A stretch of 64,000 bases of DNA from Bacillota bacterium (GTDB lineage Bacteria > Bacillota > Clostridia > Christensenellales > SZUA-584), in contig JAEWBO010000030.1 of NCBI GenBank assembly GCA_023391105.1, positions 1-64,000 on the forward strand, read 5' to 3'. This document shows positions 52,593 to 61,646 of the stretch, one piece after another. The notes beneath the pieces were generated by a model, which was not told the DNA's origin, made no database searches, and was given only the letters and a program-made list of their open reading frames with translations. The position numbers were made by a program, and so were the translations under genes. The first letter of the stretch is position 1. The number at the start of each line of letters is the position of its first letter.

Positions 52593-53843
52593 CTATTTAA
52601 TGCCGATATCCGTGCGGTATTGCGCACCGTCGAACCAAACCTTGCTTAACTCACTGTACGCCTTTTGCCGCGCGGCAGGTATATCAGCACCGAGTGCCGT
52701 AATGCCAAGCACACGCCCTCCGTTTGTCACGAACGCACCGTCCTTTAAGGCCGTGCCCGCGTGATACACCACAGCGTCACGAACATTCTCAAGGCCGCCG
52801 ATAAGCATGCCCTTTGGATATTTGCCGGGATATCCGCCCGACGCCATCACCACGCACACGGCGGTTCTCTCGTCCCATTCCAGCGTGATTTTGTCCAGCG
52901 TGCCATCAATCACTGCATTAAAAATCTCAAGTAAGTCATTTTTGAGCCGCGGCAGCACCACCTGCGCCTCGGGATCGCCGAAGCGCGCATTGTATTCGAG
53001 CAGCTTGGGGCCGTCCTTGGTGAGCATCAGCCCAAAGAATATGATGCCCTTGAAACAGACGCCTTCCGCGTTAAGCGCTTCCACCGTACGCCGAATGATC
53101 GTCTCTTCTGCAACCTTTTGAATCTCATCCGTGTATTTAGGGCTCGGCGAGAACGTGCCCATACCGCCCGTATTTGGGCCTTTGTCTCCGTCGTACGCGC
53201 GTTTATGATCCTGCGCGCTCTGCATGGACAGTATTGTTTTGCCATCGCAAAACGCAAGCACCGAAACCTCGGGGCCCTCGAGAAACGCCTCGATCACCAC
53301 ACGGCTGCCCGCGTCGCCAAATGCCTTATCCACCATGATCTCTTTTAGCGCGTCCAGCGCTTCATTCGCCGTCTGGCAAACGATTACGCCCTTGCCAAGA
53401 GCAAGCCCATCCGCCTTGACCACGACGGGCGTTTTGCAGCTCTGCACATAAGTCGCCGCCTTGTCGTAGTCACCGAACACCTCACACGCCGCGGTGGGTA
53501 TGCCGTACTTTTGCATCAAATATTTGGCGTACACCTTACTGCCTTCGATGCGTGCCGCATCCGCCGTGGGGCCGAAAGTGCGGATACCTTGCTCTTGAAG
53601 CTTGTTCACGAGTCCCATATAGAGCGGGTCGTCGGGCGCGACGATCACGAGATCGAATTGCTGCTGTTTTGCGTAATCTGCAATTCCATTGATATCCGTC
53701 GCCTGTATCGGCACACACGTGGCTATCTGCGCAATGCCGCCGTTGCCGGGTGCGCAGTGTATCTCATCGATGTTTTTATTTTGTTTCAGTTTCCATATGA
53801 TCGCGTGTTCGCGGCCACCGCCGCCCACCACGAGTATCCTCAT
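52593..53843 (-). CDS. purD: Phosphoribosylamine-glycine ligase
   Basis: 416 residues from the ATG at 53843 with AAGGAG upstream; a longer frame to 53894 would overlap purH without support. It opens with ILVVGGGGREHAIIWKL, has the ATP-grasp blocks PVVVKADGLALGKGVIV and LLEYNARFGDPEAQVVLPRL, and includes GPNTGGMGTFSP. It joins phosphoribosylamine to glycine, the second step of purine synthesis. It is the last gene of the pur operon, which has the order E-C-F-M-N-H-D. Confidence 0.97.
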   Translation of the reverse strand: MRILVVGGGGREHAIIWKLKQNKNIDEIHCAPGNGGIAQIATCVPIQATDINGIADYAKQQQFDLVIVAPDDPLYMGLVNKLQEQGIRTFGPTADAARIEGSKVYAKYLMQKYGIPTAACEVFGDYDKAATYVQSCKTPVVVKADGLALGKGVIVCQTANEALDALKEIMVDKAFGDAGSRVVIEAFLEGPEVSVLAFCDGKTILSMQSAQDHKRAYDGDKGPNTGGMGTFSPSPKYTDEIQKVAEETIIRRTVEALNAEGVCFKGIIFFGLMLTKDGPKLLEYNARFGDPEAQVVLPRLKNDLLEIFNAVIDGTLDKITLEWDERTAVCVVMASGGYPGKYPKGMLIGGLENVRDAVVYHAGTALKDGAFVTNGGRVLGITALGADIPAARQKAYSELSKVWFDGAQYRTDIGIK

Positions 53844-53853
53844 GTCTTGCTCC

Positions 53854-55386
53854 TTAATGTTTGAAATGCCGCATGCCTGTGAACACCATCGCAATGCCTA
53901 ATTCGTCGCAGGCCTTAATGGAATCTTCATCGCGTATGCTGCCGCCCGGCTGTATGATTGCGCTGATGCCATAGCTTGCCGCAAGGCGCACGCAATCGTC
54001 AAACGGGAAATACGCATCGGATGCGAGCACGGCACCTTTGACATCTTCGCCAGCGCGCTGCAAAGCCGCCTCGGCCGCCCATACACGGGACACCTGCCCG
54101 GGCCCTAACCCCAGTGTCTTTAAGTCCTTGGCCACCGAAATGCCGTTGGATTTGATGTGCTTGACGATCTTCCATGCAAACATTAAGTCTTCAAGCTCTT
54201 TTTGCGTGGGTACACGCTTTGTCACTGTGACAAGCTCGCCTTCCAACAGCTTGGTATCGATCTGCTGCACGAGCAAGCCGCCCAGCGGCTTTTTGAGCTC
54301 CATCGCGTTCGGCTTTACCTTTGCCGAAATGTCCTTAAGCTGCAGCAAGCGCAGGTTCTTCTTGGTCTTCAACACCTCAAGCGCGTCGTCCGTAAAACCG
54401 GGCGCGACGATGATCTCAAGGAATGTTTTGACCATCTCTTCGGCGGTTTTTTTATCGACCTCGGCGTTCACCGCGACGATGCCGCCGTATATGGATACGG
54501 GGTCGGCGCTGTACGCCTTCATGTACGCATCGTAAAGTGTACCCGCGCTGCCCACGCCGCACGGGTTGGCGTGCTTGGATGCCACCACAGTGGTATCTTC
54601 GAACTCGCGCAGGCAATCGAGTGCGCCGTTGGTATCGTTGATGTTGTTGAAAGAGAGCTCCTTGCCCCAAAGCTGCTGCGCTTCGGCCAGCGTGCCATGG
54701 GTGCCAATCGGTTCCTTATAAAATGCGGCGCTCTGATGCGGGTTCTCACCGTAGCGCATGCCCTGCACCTTTTCATATGTGAGCGTCAGTTTATCGGGAT
54801 ATCCGCCGCCGTTGCGTTCACGCAAGTATGCTGAAATCAGCGCATCGTATGCCGCTGTGTGCTCAAACACCTTGACGCAGAGATCAAACTTTGTTTCCTT
54901 GGTGATGCTGCCGATTTTGAGCTCGCTGAGTACGCGTTCATAATCAGCGGGATCGACAATTGATGCGACGTCCTGCCAGTTCTTCGCTGCCGCGCGCAGC
55001 ATGGTCGGCCCGCCGATGTCGATGTTTTCTATCGCCTCTTCCAGTGTCACGTCTTCCTTGGATATTGTCGCCTTAAACGGATATAGGTTCACCGCCACCA
55101 CGTCGATCAGCCCCACGCCCAGCTTATCCACCTGTGCCATATGATCCGCGTTGCCGCGCATCGCGAGTATGCCCGCGTGGATTTTCGGGTGCAGCGTTTT
55201 CACGCGGCCGTCGAGACATTCTGGAAAGCCGGTAATATCCGACACGTTGGTCACCTTCACGCCCGCCTGTTCCAGTTCGCGCTGCGTGCCGCCTGTCGAG
55301 AGAATCTCGAAACCAAGGCTTTCAAGGCCTTTTGCGAATTCCACAACGCCTGTTTTGTCAAACACGCTCAAAAAAGCTCTTTTCAT
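53854..55386 (-). CDS. purH: Bifunctional AICAR transformylase / IMP cyclohydrolase
   Basis: 510 residues, normal length. N-terminal IMP cyclohydrolase: ALSVFDKTGVVEFAK-like start (AFLSVFDKTGVVEFAKGLE), ILSTGGT and DVVAVNLYPF. The C-terminal transformylase includes RYGENPHQSAAFY, SKHANPCGVG, and SDAYFPFDDCVRLAASYG with the catalytic Lys-His pair (KHANPCG). It carries out the last two steps to IMP. It begins with GGAGG upstream and precedes purD by 10 bases. Confidence 0.97.
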   Translation of the reverse strand: MKRAFLSVFDKTGVVEFAKGLESLGFEILSTGGTQRELEQAGVKVTNVSDITGFPECLDGRVKTLHPKIHAGILAMRGNADHMAQVDKLGVGLIDVVAVNLYPFKATISKEDVTLEEAIENIDIGGPTMLRAAAKNWQDVASIVDPADYERVLSELKIGSITKETKFDLCVKVFEHTAAYDALISAYLRERNGGGYPDKLTLTYEKVQGMRYGENPHQSAAFYKEPIGTHGTLAEAQQLWGKELSFNNINDTNGALDCLREFEDTTVVASKHANPCGVGSAGTLYDAYMKAYSADPVSIYGGIVAVNAEVDKKTAEEMVKTFLEIIVAPGFTDDALEVLKTKKNLRLLQLKDISAKVKPNAMELKKPLGGLLVQQIDTKLLEGELVTVTKRVPTQKELEDLMFAWKIVKHIKSNGISVAKDLKTLGLGPGQVSRVWAAEAALQRAGEDVKGAVLASDAYFPFDDCVRLAASYGISAIIQPGGSIRDEDSIKACDELGIAMVFTGMRHFKH

Positions 55387-55458
55387 ATGTTAAACCTCCA
55401 AATTAATTCTGTTTGATAGGTTATTGCGGCGACCAGTGGTTACGGATTTGCCATACGC

Positions 55459-55483
55459 GGGCGATCACAGATGGCCCCTACAG
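55459..55483. repeat. GGGCGATCA-type palindromic repeat copy
   Basis: The 25-base element begins GGGCGATCACAG and ends CCCCTACAG, between purH and purN. It is a degenerate copy of the element at 47912-47934, whose reverse complement reads GGGCGATCAATGATCGCCCC. It lies inside the pur operon, so it is transcribed and could form a weak stem. Confidence 0.65.
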
Positions 55484-55494
55484 GCATCGTGACG

Positions 55495-56121
55495 TCACGG
55501 TTCCGGGTTTACCCGCACGCGGCGGCCGCAAAGCTCCAGCCGCCCTGCGCAAAGCAGCGCGACGGATTTGACGAGAATCTCGTGCTCTACCTCAAGTATG
55601 CGCGCGGCGAGCGTTTCCGGTGTATCGTCGTCCAGCACGTCCACGCTTTTCTGCATGATAATGGGGCCGGTATCCGTGCCCTCGTCCACAAAATGCACCG
55701 TCGCGCCCGACACCTTCGCGCCGTATTCGAGCACAGCGGCATGCACATGCCTGCCGTAATATCCCTTGCCGCAAAAAGACGGTATCAGTGCCGGATGGAT
55801 GTTCACGATCGGAAAACGGCTCACCAGAGTCGAGCCGAGTATCGACATATACCCCGCAAGCACCACTGCCTGCCCGCCAAAGCCTTCAATCGCCTTGATC
55901 ACGGCTTCATCGTGCGAGATCTGACTCTCATAATCCTTAGGGGAAATCACCACACCCGGAACGCCTGCGTTTTTCGCGCGTTCCAGCGCATAAACGCCCG
56001 GCTTGCTGGCCACCACGCCCACCACGCGCGCACCGATGCGACCGTCCGTACAAGCGTCCAGTATGGACTGAAAATTTGTGCCGCCGCCCGATACCATCAC
56101 GACCAGCTTATCTATTCGCAC
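55495..56121 (-). CDS. purN: Phosphoribosylglycinamide formyltransferase
   Basis: 208 residues. VVMVSGGGTNFQSILDA opens the fold; the catalytic set is NIHPALIPSF (Asn and His) and GATVHFVDEGTDTGPII (His and Asp). It uses 10-formyl-THF to formylate GAR. Its ATG overlaps the purM stop by 10 bases. The C-terminus is normal in length. Confidence 0.96.
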   Translation of the reverse strand: MRIDKLVVMVSGGGTNFQSILDACTDGRIGARVVGVVASKPGVYALERAKNAGVPGVVISPKDYESQISHDEAVIKAIEGFGGQAVVLAGYMSILGSTLVSRFPIVNIHPALIPSFCGKGYYGRHVHAAVLEYGAKVSGATVHFVDEGTDTGPIIMQKSVDVLDDDTPETLAARILEVEHEILVKSVALLCAGRLELCGRRVRVNPEP

Positions 56122-57125
56122 AGCTGTACGCCCTCACCTTTCGCCACGTGACCGATCACGAACGCTTTTTCTCCTAACGCCTGCGCCGCGAGAACCACAT
56201 CGTTTGCTAAACCCGGCTTCACAGCCAGCACCATACCGATACCCATGTTGAAAGTATTGTATGCGCCGTGTGTGCCGAGCTTCGCTTCACTGACAAGCAG
56301 ATTAAATACGGGCAGCATATCCCAACTCCCGAGCTGAATCTGTGCGCAAAGACCGCTTGGCAGTATACGCGGGATGTTCTCAACAAAACCGCCGCCAGTG
56401 ATATGCGCCGCGCCTTTTATCTCAAAACGCTCCATCAGAGACAACAGTGTTTTGACATATATGCGCGTGGGAGTTATCAGCTCTTCCCCCATCGTCCTGC
56501 CGAAAGAATCAATGTATGTGGAGAGCACTTTTGCGTCCATTGGAACAAGCTTGCGCACGAGGGAAAAGCCGTTGCTGTGAATGCCCGATGAACCAAGACC
56601 GATCAACACATCGCCCGCTTCAATACTGCTGCCGTTTATGAGTTTGTCTTTGTCCACGCTGCCCACACAAAAGCCTGCCATATCGTACTCGCCCGCGTTG
56701 TAGAAGCCCGGCATTTCCGCTGTCTCTCCGCCGATAAGCGCGCAGCCCGCCTCACGGCAGCCCGCCGCCACGCCCTTCACGATATCCGCAGCCACATTGG
56801 GATACAGCTTACCCGTCGCGATATAGTCGAGGAAAAACATCGGCTTCGCGCCGTGGCAGACGACATCGTTTACGCACATGGCAACGCAATCGATACCCAC
56901 CGTGTCGTGCTTGTCCATTACGAAAGCGGCTTTGAGCTTTGTGCCCACGCCGTCCGTACCGGACACAAGCACCTGACCGTTTCCGTTGTCGTACATGCCG
57001 CCGAAGGAACCCAGTCCCTGTAGCACATGGTCGTTGAATGTGGATGCGGCATGCTCCTTCATCAGGCTTACCGCCTTATAGCCCGCCTCCACATCGACGC
57101 CTGCGTCTTTGTATGTATAAGCCAT
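56112..57125 (-). CDS. purM: Phosphoribosylformylglycinamidine cyclo-ligase
   Basis: 337 residues. GYKAVSLMKEHAAST at the start, the ATP/substrate motifs VSGTDGVGTKLKAAF and DCVAMCVNDVVCHGAKPMFF, and LIGGETAEMPGFY are diagnostic of PurM. It makes AIR from FGAM. It is 23 bases after purF. No PurL/Q/S gene is present here, so FGAM synthase must be encoded elsewhere. Confidence 0.97.
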   Translation of the reverse strand: MAYTYKDAGVDVEAGYKAVSLMKEHAASTFNDHVLQGLGSFGGMYDNGNGQVLVSGTDGVGTKLKAAFVMDKHDTVGIDCVAMCVNDVVCHGAKPMFFLDYIATGKLYPNVAADIVKGVAAGCREAGCALIGGETAEMPGFYNAGEYDMAGFCVGSVDKDKLINGSSIEAGDVLIGLGSSGIHSNGFSLVRKLVPMDAKVLSTYIDSFGRTMGEELITPTRIYVKTLLSLMERFEIKGAAHITGGGFVENIPRILPSGLCAQIQLGSWDMLPVFNLLVSEAKLGTHGAYNTFNMGIGMVLAVKPGLANDVVLAAQALGEKAFVIGHVAKGEGVQLCE

Positions 57126-57148
57126 AAACTCTCCTTATCTTGGGGTGT

Positions 57149-58603
57149 TTAATCGAGTACGTTCTTTTTCCCGCATTTCAGCAGGCCGCTCACGTCATCC
57201 GGATATTTGCCGTTGAAGCAGCCCACACAAAAATTGCATGCCGCGCCCTCCACGGTTCTTAAAAGGTCTTCAATCGCGAGATAGTGCAGTGAATCCGCAC
57301 CGATCACCTTTCTGATCTCCTCAACAGAATTCTTGGCACCGATCAGCTGATCGTGCGAGGAGGTATCGATGCCGAAAAAGCACGGGTATTTAATGGGCGG
57401 CGAGCTGATGCGCATATGCACCTCTTTGGCTCCCGCTAATTTGAGCATTTCTACGATTCTTTTTGATGTGGTGCCGCGCACGATGGAATCGTCCACAAGA
57501 ACCACGCGTTTTCCGCGCACATTGCGCTTTATCGCATTGAGCTTTATATTGACGCTCACCTCGCGCTTGCCCTGCGACGGCTGTATAAATGTGCGCCCCA
57601 CATAACGGTTTTTTGAAAGCGCGATGGTATATGGCAGCCCTGACTGCTGCGCGTAACCCATCGCCGCAGGCATGGCGCTGTCCGGTACAGCCGCGACCAC
57701 GTCTGCATCTGCAGGGCACGTCAGTGCCAACATCTCACCCGCTTTTTCACGCGCCCTGTGTACGGGTATGCCATCGATATCCGAATCAGGCCGCGCAAAA
57801 TACACATATTCAAATATACAAAGCGCAGTTTCCGGCGCGTGCGAGCCCTGATACGATTTTAAACCGCTCTTGTCCGCCACGACGATCTCGCCGGGCCGAA
57901 GGTCTCGGATAAACTCCGCGCCGATTGCGTCAAAAGCGCTGGATTCGGACGCGAACACATACGTATCCTCGATATGCCCGAGTGATATGGGACGTATGCC
58001 CTTAGGGTCGCGCACACCGATCAGCATATCCGGTGTCATAATCACAAGCGCATAGCTGCCTTTAAGCATCCCCATCGTTTTGGTCACCGCTTCGATGATG
58101 CCTTCTGCGCTGTGCTTGGCAATGAGGCTTGCGATCACCTCAGAGTCGATAGACGTCTGAAATATGGCGCCCGCGTTTTCCATCTCATCTCTTAATTCCT
58201 TGGCATTGATGAGGTTGCCGTTGTGCGCAAGCGCGATGTGACCCTTCTTAGAGCTGATGACTAGCGGCTGAGCGTTGGCCAGCAGGCTGTCGCCCATCGT
58301 CGAATAACGCACATGCCCGATGGCGGCGAATCCGCCTACGAGCCTCTCCAAACCCGTTTTAAAAGCCTCAGTCACAAGGCCCATGTCTTTATGATATTCG
58401 ATATGGTTGTTTTTGGCTACTGCAATTCCTGCGCTCTCCTGACCGCGGTGCTGCAACGCCAAAAGGCCGTAGTAAGACGCCTCGGTCGGCTCAACACTGC
58501 CGTCCGGACAATACACGCCGAATACGCCGCATTCCTCGTGCATGGTGTCATCACCGGGCTTAATCCGCTCATACGGCGCAAGTTGTTTTATGCGAAGGGG
58601 CAT
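57149..58603 (-). CDS. purF: Amidophosphoribosyltransferase
   Basis: 484 residues. A short propeptide (about 24 residues, ending HEE) precedes the catalytic Cys of CGVFGVYCPDG, as in the B. subtilis type. The PRPP site is VVLVDDSIVRGTTSKRI. The 4Fe-4S cysteines expected of this type include ACNFCVGCFNGKYP near the C-terminus. It catalyses the first committed step. Its ATG is 2 bases after the purC stop with GGGAG upstream, so translation is coupled. Confidence 0.97.
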   Translation of the reverse strand: MPLRIKQLAPYERIKPGDDTMHEECGVFGVYCPDGSVEPTEASYYGLLALQHRGQESAGIAVAKNNHIEYHKDMGLVTEAFKTGLERLVGGFAAIGHVRYSTMGDSLLANAQPLVISSKKGHIALAHNGNLINAKELRDEMENAGAIFQTSIDSEVIASLIAKHSAEGIIEAVTKTMGMLKGSYALVIMTPDMLIGVRDPKGIRPISLGHIEDTYVFASESSAFDAIGAEFIRDLRPGEIVVADKSGLKSYQGSHAPETALCIFEYVYFARPDSDIDGIPVHRAREKAGEMLALTCPADADVVAAVPDSAMPAAMGYAQQSGLPYTIALSKNRYVGRTFIQPSQGKREVSVNIKLNAIKRNVRGKRVVLVDDSIVRGTTSKRIVEMLKLAGAKEVHMRISSPPIKYPCFFGIDTSSHDQLIGAKNSVEEIRKVIGADSLHYLAIEDLLRTVEGAACNFCVGCFNGKYPDDVSGLLKCGKKNVLD

Positions 58604-58604
58604 A

Positions 58605-59312
58605 TTATTCTCCCATCAATCTGCTGATAATCTCTTTGTAGGCTTCCTCGACGTCACCTAAGTCCCTGCGAAAGCGGTCTTTGTCGAGCTTCCTGCCCGT
58701 CTCGATATCCCAAAAACGGCAGGTATCTGGCGATATCTCGTCCGCGAGTATGATATCACCGTGAAAGCGTCCGAACTCAAGCTTGAAGTCGATCAGCTCC
58801 ACACCAAAGCCCTTTAAGTATTCGATCAAAATATCGTTGACCTTGAAGGAAATGTCTTTGATTTTGTCCATCTCCTCATCTGTCGCAAGGCCCAGCGCCC
58901 GCACGTAATATGAGTTGATGAACGGATCGCCCAGATCATCGTTTTTGTAGCTGTATTCCAGAATGGCGCAATTCAGCTCCTTACCTTCCTCGATGCCCAT
59001 GCGCTTTGAAAAGCTGCCTGCTGCTTTGTTTCTGACAATCACCTCAACCGGCACGATCTCCACCTTCTTGACCACCGTTTCGCGATCAGAAAGCTGCTCC
59101 ACAAAATGCGTCGGTATGCCCTTGCTTTCAAGCAGTTTGAAGAAGTGGTTGGACACCTTGTTGTTAACCACGCCTTTGCCGACGATGGTGCCGCGTTTTT
59201 GGCCATTGAATGCCGTCGCGTCATCCTTGTAAGATACGATCACGCAGTCAGGATCGTCCGTGGTGAAAACCTTTTTGGCTTTGCCTTCATAAATCTGATC
59301 CATTTGCTTCAT
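58605..59312 (-). CDS. purC: SAICAR synthase
   Basis: 235 residues with IYEGKAKKVF at the N-terminus, VEVIVRNKAAGSFSKRMG, LIDFKLEFGRFHGDIILADE and SPDTCRFWD: all PurC hallmarks. It adds aspartate to CAIR. Its ATG overlaps the purE stop as ATGA (59309-59312). Confidence 0.97.
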   Translation of the reverse strand: MKQMDQIYEGKAKKVFTTDDPDCVIVSYKDDATAFNGQKRGTIVGKGVVNNKVSNHFFKLLESKGIPTHFVEQLSDRETVVKKVEIVPVEVIVRNKAAGSFSKRMGIEEGKELNCAILEYSYKNDDLGDPFINSYYVRALGLATDEEMDKIKDISFKVNDILIEYLKGFGVELIDFKLEFGRFHGDIILADEISPDTCRFWDIETGRKLDKDRFRRDLGDVEEAYKEIISRLMGE

Positions 59313-59803
59313 AATATTTCGATCTCCTTCTGAAGATTTTTATTCGATTCCATAACCTTTTCTGCCATATCCTTTTTATGCTCTGCAAGCTTTTGTTTCA
59401 GCTCGGTATATTTTAAAGACAGTATTTGCACCGCAAGCAGCGCGGCGTTCTCCGCGCCGTTGATCGCCACCGTCGCCACAGGGATGCCTGGTGGCATCTG
59501 CACTGTGGAGAGCAGCGAATCCAGCCCGTCCATGGTGGATGATTTCACGGGCAACCCGATCACAGGCATTGTGGTATATGCAGCGAGTACGCCAGCAAGA
59601 TGCGCGGCCTTGCCTGCCGCCGCGATGATCACTTCTATACCTTCGCTTTGCGCCCCAGCGGCAAAAGCGTGTGCTTCATCCGGTGTCCTGTGTGCACTTA
59701 AGACCCGCGCCTGCACATCCACTCCGAAGCTTTTTAGTGTCTTTATCGTCTTTTCGAGCACTGGCAGGTCGGATATGGACCCCATGATCACAGCGACTTT
59801 CAT
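59309..59803 (-). CDS. purE: N5-CAIR mutase (class I PurE)
   Basis: 164 residues. VAVIMGSISDLPVLEKT, VLSAHRTPDEAHAFA and AAGKAAHLAGVLAAYTTMPVIG show class I-type PurE; GLDSLLSTVQMPPGIPVATV follows. AAGGAG precedes the start. No purK lies beside it; class I PurE normally needs PurK, which would have to be elsewhere. First gene of the pur operon. Confidence 0.96.
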   Translation of the reverse strand: MKVAVIMGSISDLPVLEKTIKTLKSFGVDVQARVLSAHRTPDEAHAFAAGAQSEGIEVIIAAAGKAAHLAGVLAAYTTMPVIGLPVKSSTMDGLDSLLSTVQMPPGIPVATVAINGAENAALLAVQILSLKYTELKQKLAEHKKDMAEKVMESNKNLQKEIEIL

Positions 59804-59851
59804 AGCGAACTCCTTCGTTGATATAATAATGTGACAACTTTCAGCAAATTC

Positions 59852-59880
59852 AGTCTACATGGACAGGCTTGTCATGTCAA
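59852..59880 (-). promoter_or_regulatory. Sigma-A promoter of the pur operon
   Basis: On the minus strand TTGACA (rc of 59875-59880), 17-base spacer, TAGACT (rc of 59852-59857), about 45 bases before the purE start. The spacer contains the near-palindrome GACAAGCCTGTC. Confidence 0.75.
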
Positions 59881-59914
59881 TTAAATTGCATACATTTATA
59901 TCGTTCATATTAAT

Positions 59915-59927
59915 TAATGTTCGTGTT
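59915..59927 (-). promoter_or_regulatory. Possible PurR box
   Basis: On the minus strand AACACGAACATTA resembles the Firmicute PurBox (AWWWCCGAACWWT). A facing GTTCG lies at its other side (GTTCG-N10-CGAAC at 59919-59938), but not at the 16-17-base spacing usual in Bacillus. It is upstream of the -35 of the pur promoter, which is the expected location. Confidence 0.4.
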
Positions 59928-60540
59928 ATAGAGCGAACTTCTTATCATAGACATGTATAGCTGCACTGATTATACTGAATCATGACTATATGATAAGTGT
60001 GCAAATATAAAAACACGAATAATAGAAAAACAACTTATATATGTGATGCTTTTGCTTTACAGAGCCTGCATGAGGGCAATTATCGTGAATTTATTTTAAA
60101 TGCATGGTAACGACATGGCTAATAAAACATGTTGCCTGCAAACGATTCCCTGTTGGTCATGACGAAAATATTTTATATGGGGTTCCATATATTAAAAGGA
60201 AAGCTTATACTGAAAAGTATGATAAAACAAAATACAAAAGAATAGTCATCAAGGAAACTGATGTTCATATAAGCATAAAAGTGAAATTATAATGAGCTCT
60301 TAGGAATTCATGATTTGGAAATACTGATTTCTGATGGTGATGAACTTCATTTTTTATCACAGTTGCTATTTGCAAAAAAGATAAGTATGAGGTGTTTGAT
60401 GCAAATTTTACATCTTATAAAAGAAGGATTGTTATAATTGCAAAAAAAACTTTTCTGGGTTCGGAGCTTAATGAGTGATACTGAATTACCGCTATTGGGT
60501 TTTCACTTAGAATAACACAATTATTAGGAGGATTAATGAT
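59928..60540. other. AT-rich gene-poor region
   Basis: No convincing gene. A 62-codon frame at 60104-60292 (plus) lacks a ribosome-binding site and recognisable motifs. Short in-frame stretches after it (near 60300-60430) read like decayed coding DNA. The base composition is much more AT-rich than the pur operon or the lipoprotein gene on either side, which suggests remnants of an inserted element. Confidence 0.4.
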
Positions 60541-61278
60541 ATGAGAAAAACGGTGATTTTGGTAAGCGTGCTGTTCTGCCTGGTACTGGTGTTATGCGGG
60601 TGCAGCGAGCAGACGATTGGAAATAATAATGGCGAGAACAACGGTATCTATTATGGCCGCATCTCTGATGCCGACGAGTTTATTGAGATTCCCAACCTGC
60701 GTCAGTACGGTGACTACACCTGCGGTACGACCTGTGTCCAGATGATCATTAACTGGCTCCACCCATACGATGGGGATATCAATCTCAAGACATATGAAGA
60801 AGAGCTTGGGACTTCGGAACAGACCGGCACCAGCCCGGCGATGGTCCGAAACTACTTTGAAGCAAATAAGGTGGATGCTGAAGAAAAGAGCGACATCTCT
60901 TTCGAGGAGCTGCGGGAAGCCATTGACAGCGGTTATCCGATGATGATGGCGGTCCAGGCCTGGGATTACAATACCTGGGAGATGGATCCGGCGGATGTAC
61001 AAGCTTACTATGAAGAGTACGTGTCCGGACAAATAGAGAGTGACAACACCATTGAAGACGGCCATTGGATCATCTGTGTCGGATACGGGAAAGCTGACGA
61101 CGAATATATCTATTACTTCAACGACCCGGCCTGCGTCGGTTACTGCGCCATGACGGAAAGCGATCTGGATACCCGGTGGGTGGACATGGACTGGGAAGGG
61201 AATCTATATGAACGGTATGGGTTTATTGTCAAAGGCGAATCATCATACGATGATGACGGAGTTTATTATATGAAATAA
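60541..61278 (+). CDS. Lipoprotein with C39-like cysteine peptidase domain
   Basis: 245 residues with AGGAGG upstream. The signal peptide ends in VLCGC (lipobox). The C39-like domain has YTCGTTCVQMIINWL with the probable catalytic Cys (about residue 61), DGHWIICVGYG (His about 175) and FNDPACVG (Asp), the full set of a papain-like peptidase of the C39_2 family. True C39 bacteriocin exporters have membrane and ABC domains that are absent here. Substrate unknown; outside the cell on the membrane. It lies in an AT-rich stretch yet is itself of higher GC. Confidence 0.88.
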   Translation: MRKTVILVSVLFCLVLVLCGCSEQTIGNNNGENNGIYYGRISDADEFIEIPNLRQYGDYTCGTTCVQMIINWLHPYDGDINLKTYEEELGTSEQTGTSPAMVRNYFEANKVDAEEKSDISFEELREAIDSGYPMMMAVQAWDYNTWEMDPADVQAYYEEYVSGQIESDNTIEDGHWIICVGYGKADDEYIYYFNDPACVGYCAMTESDLDTRWVDMDWEGNLYERYGFIVKGESSYDDDGVYYMK

Positions 61279-61646
61279 AGCGGCAAACGTTCGTAAGATT
61301 TTCAAATGGTATCTTGAAGGTAAAGTATTCTTGGTATTATGAACAAATTAGAACAACAAGCTATTCAATCCCTACGGGAAAAGAAAAATGGCCAACGCGC
61401 ACGGTTGATTCTGCTGAGTAATGAAAAAATATACCGGTATGAGATTTTTGATTCTGCGAAAAGAGATGTGGAGTATTTTTCTGAGAATAAGCTATTATAT
61501 CAACCGAAACATTCCAGACGGTGCAGCTTAAGAAGCTAAGCGTAACAATGTAGGTAGAAACAAAAATGGATCGCTAAGATAAAATAAAAAGTACAGTTCA
61601 AAGAAACAGCCTAATCTAAATAAGATGATATTATGAGGGGTGTAAT
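61279..61646. other. Spacer with one doubtful small frame
   Basis: A 66-codon frame at 61339-61539 (plus; begins MNKLEQQAIQSLREKKNGQR) has an ATG but no ribosome-binding site and no family I recognise. It could be a fragment or a small gene. The rest shows no feature. Confidence 0.35.

Noticed and set aside
52163..52627. Open frames of 100-154 codons on the minus strand over the tandem repeats
   Set aside because: They consist of translated repeat units whose length is not a multiple of three, with no ribosome-binding site; the frame changes from unit to unit.
61339..61539. A 66-codon gene
   Set aside because: No ribosome-binding site and no recognisable motif; kept only as a doubtful frame in the spacer entry.
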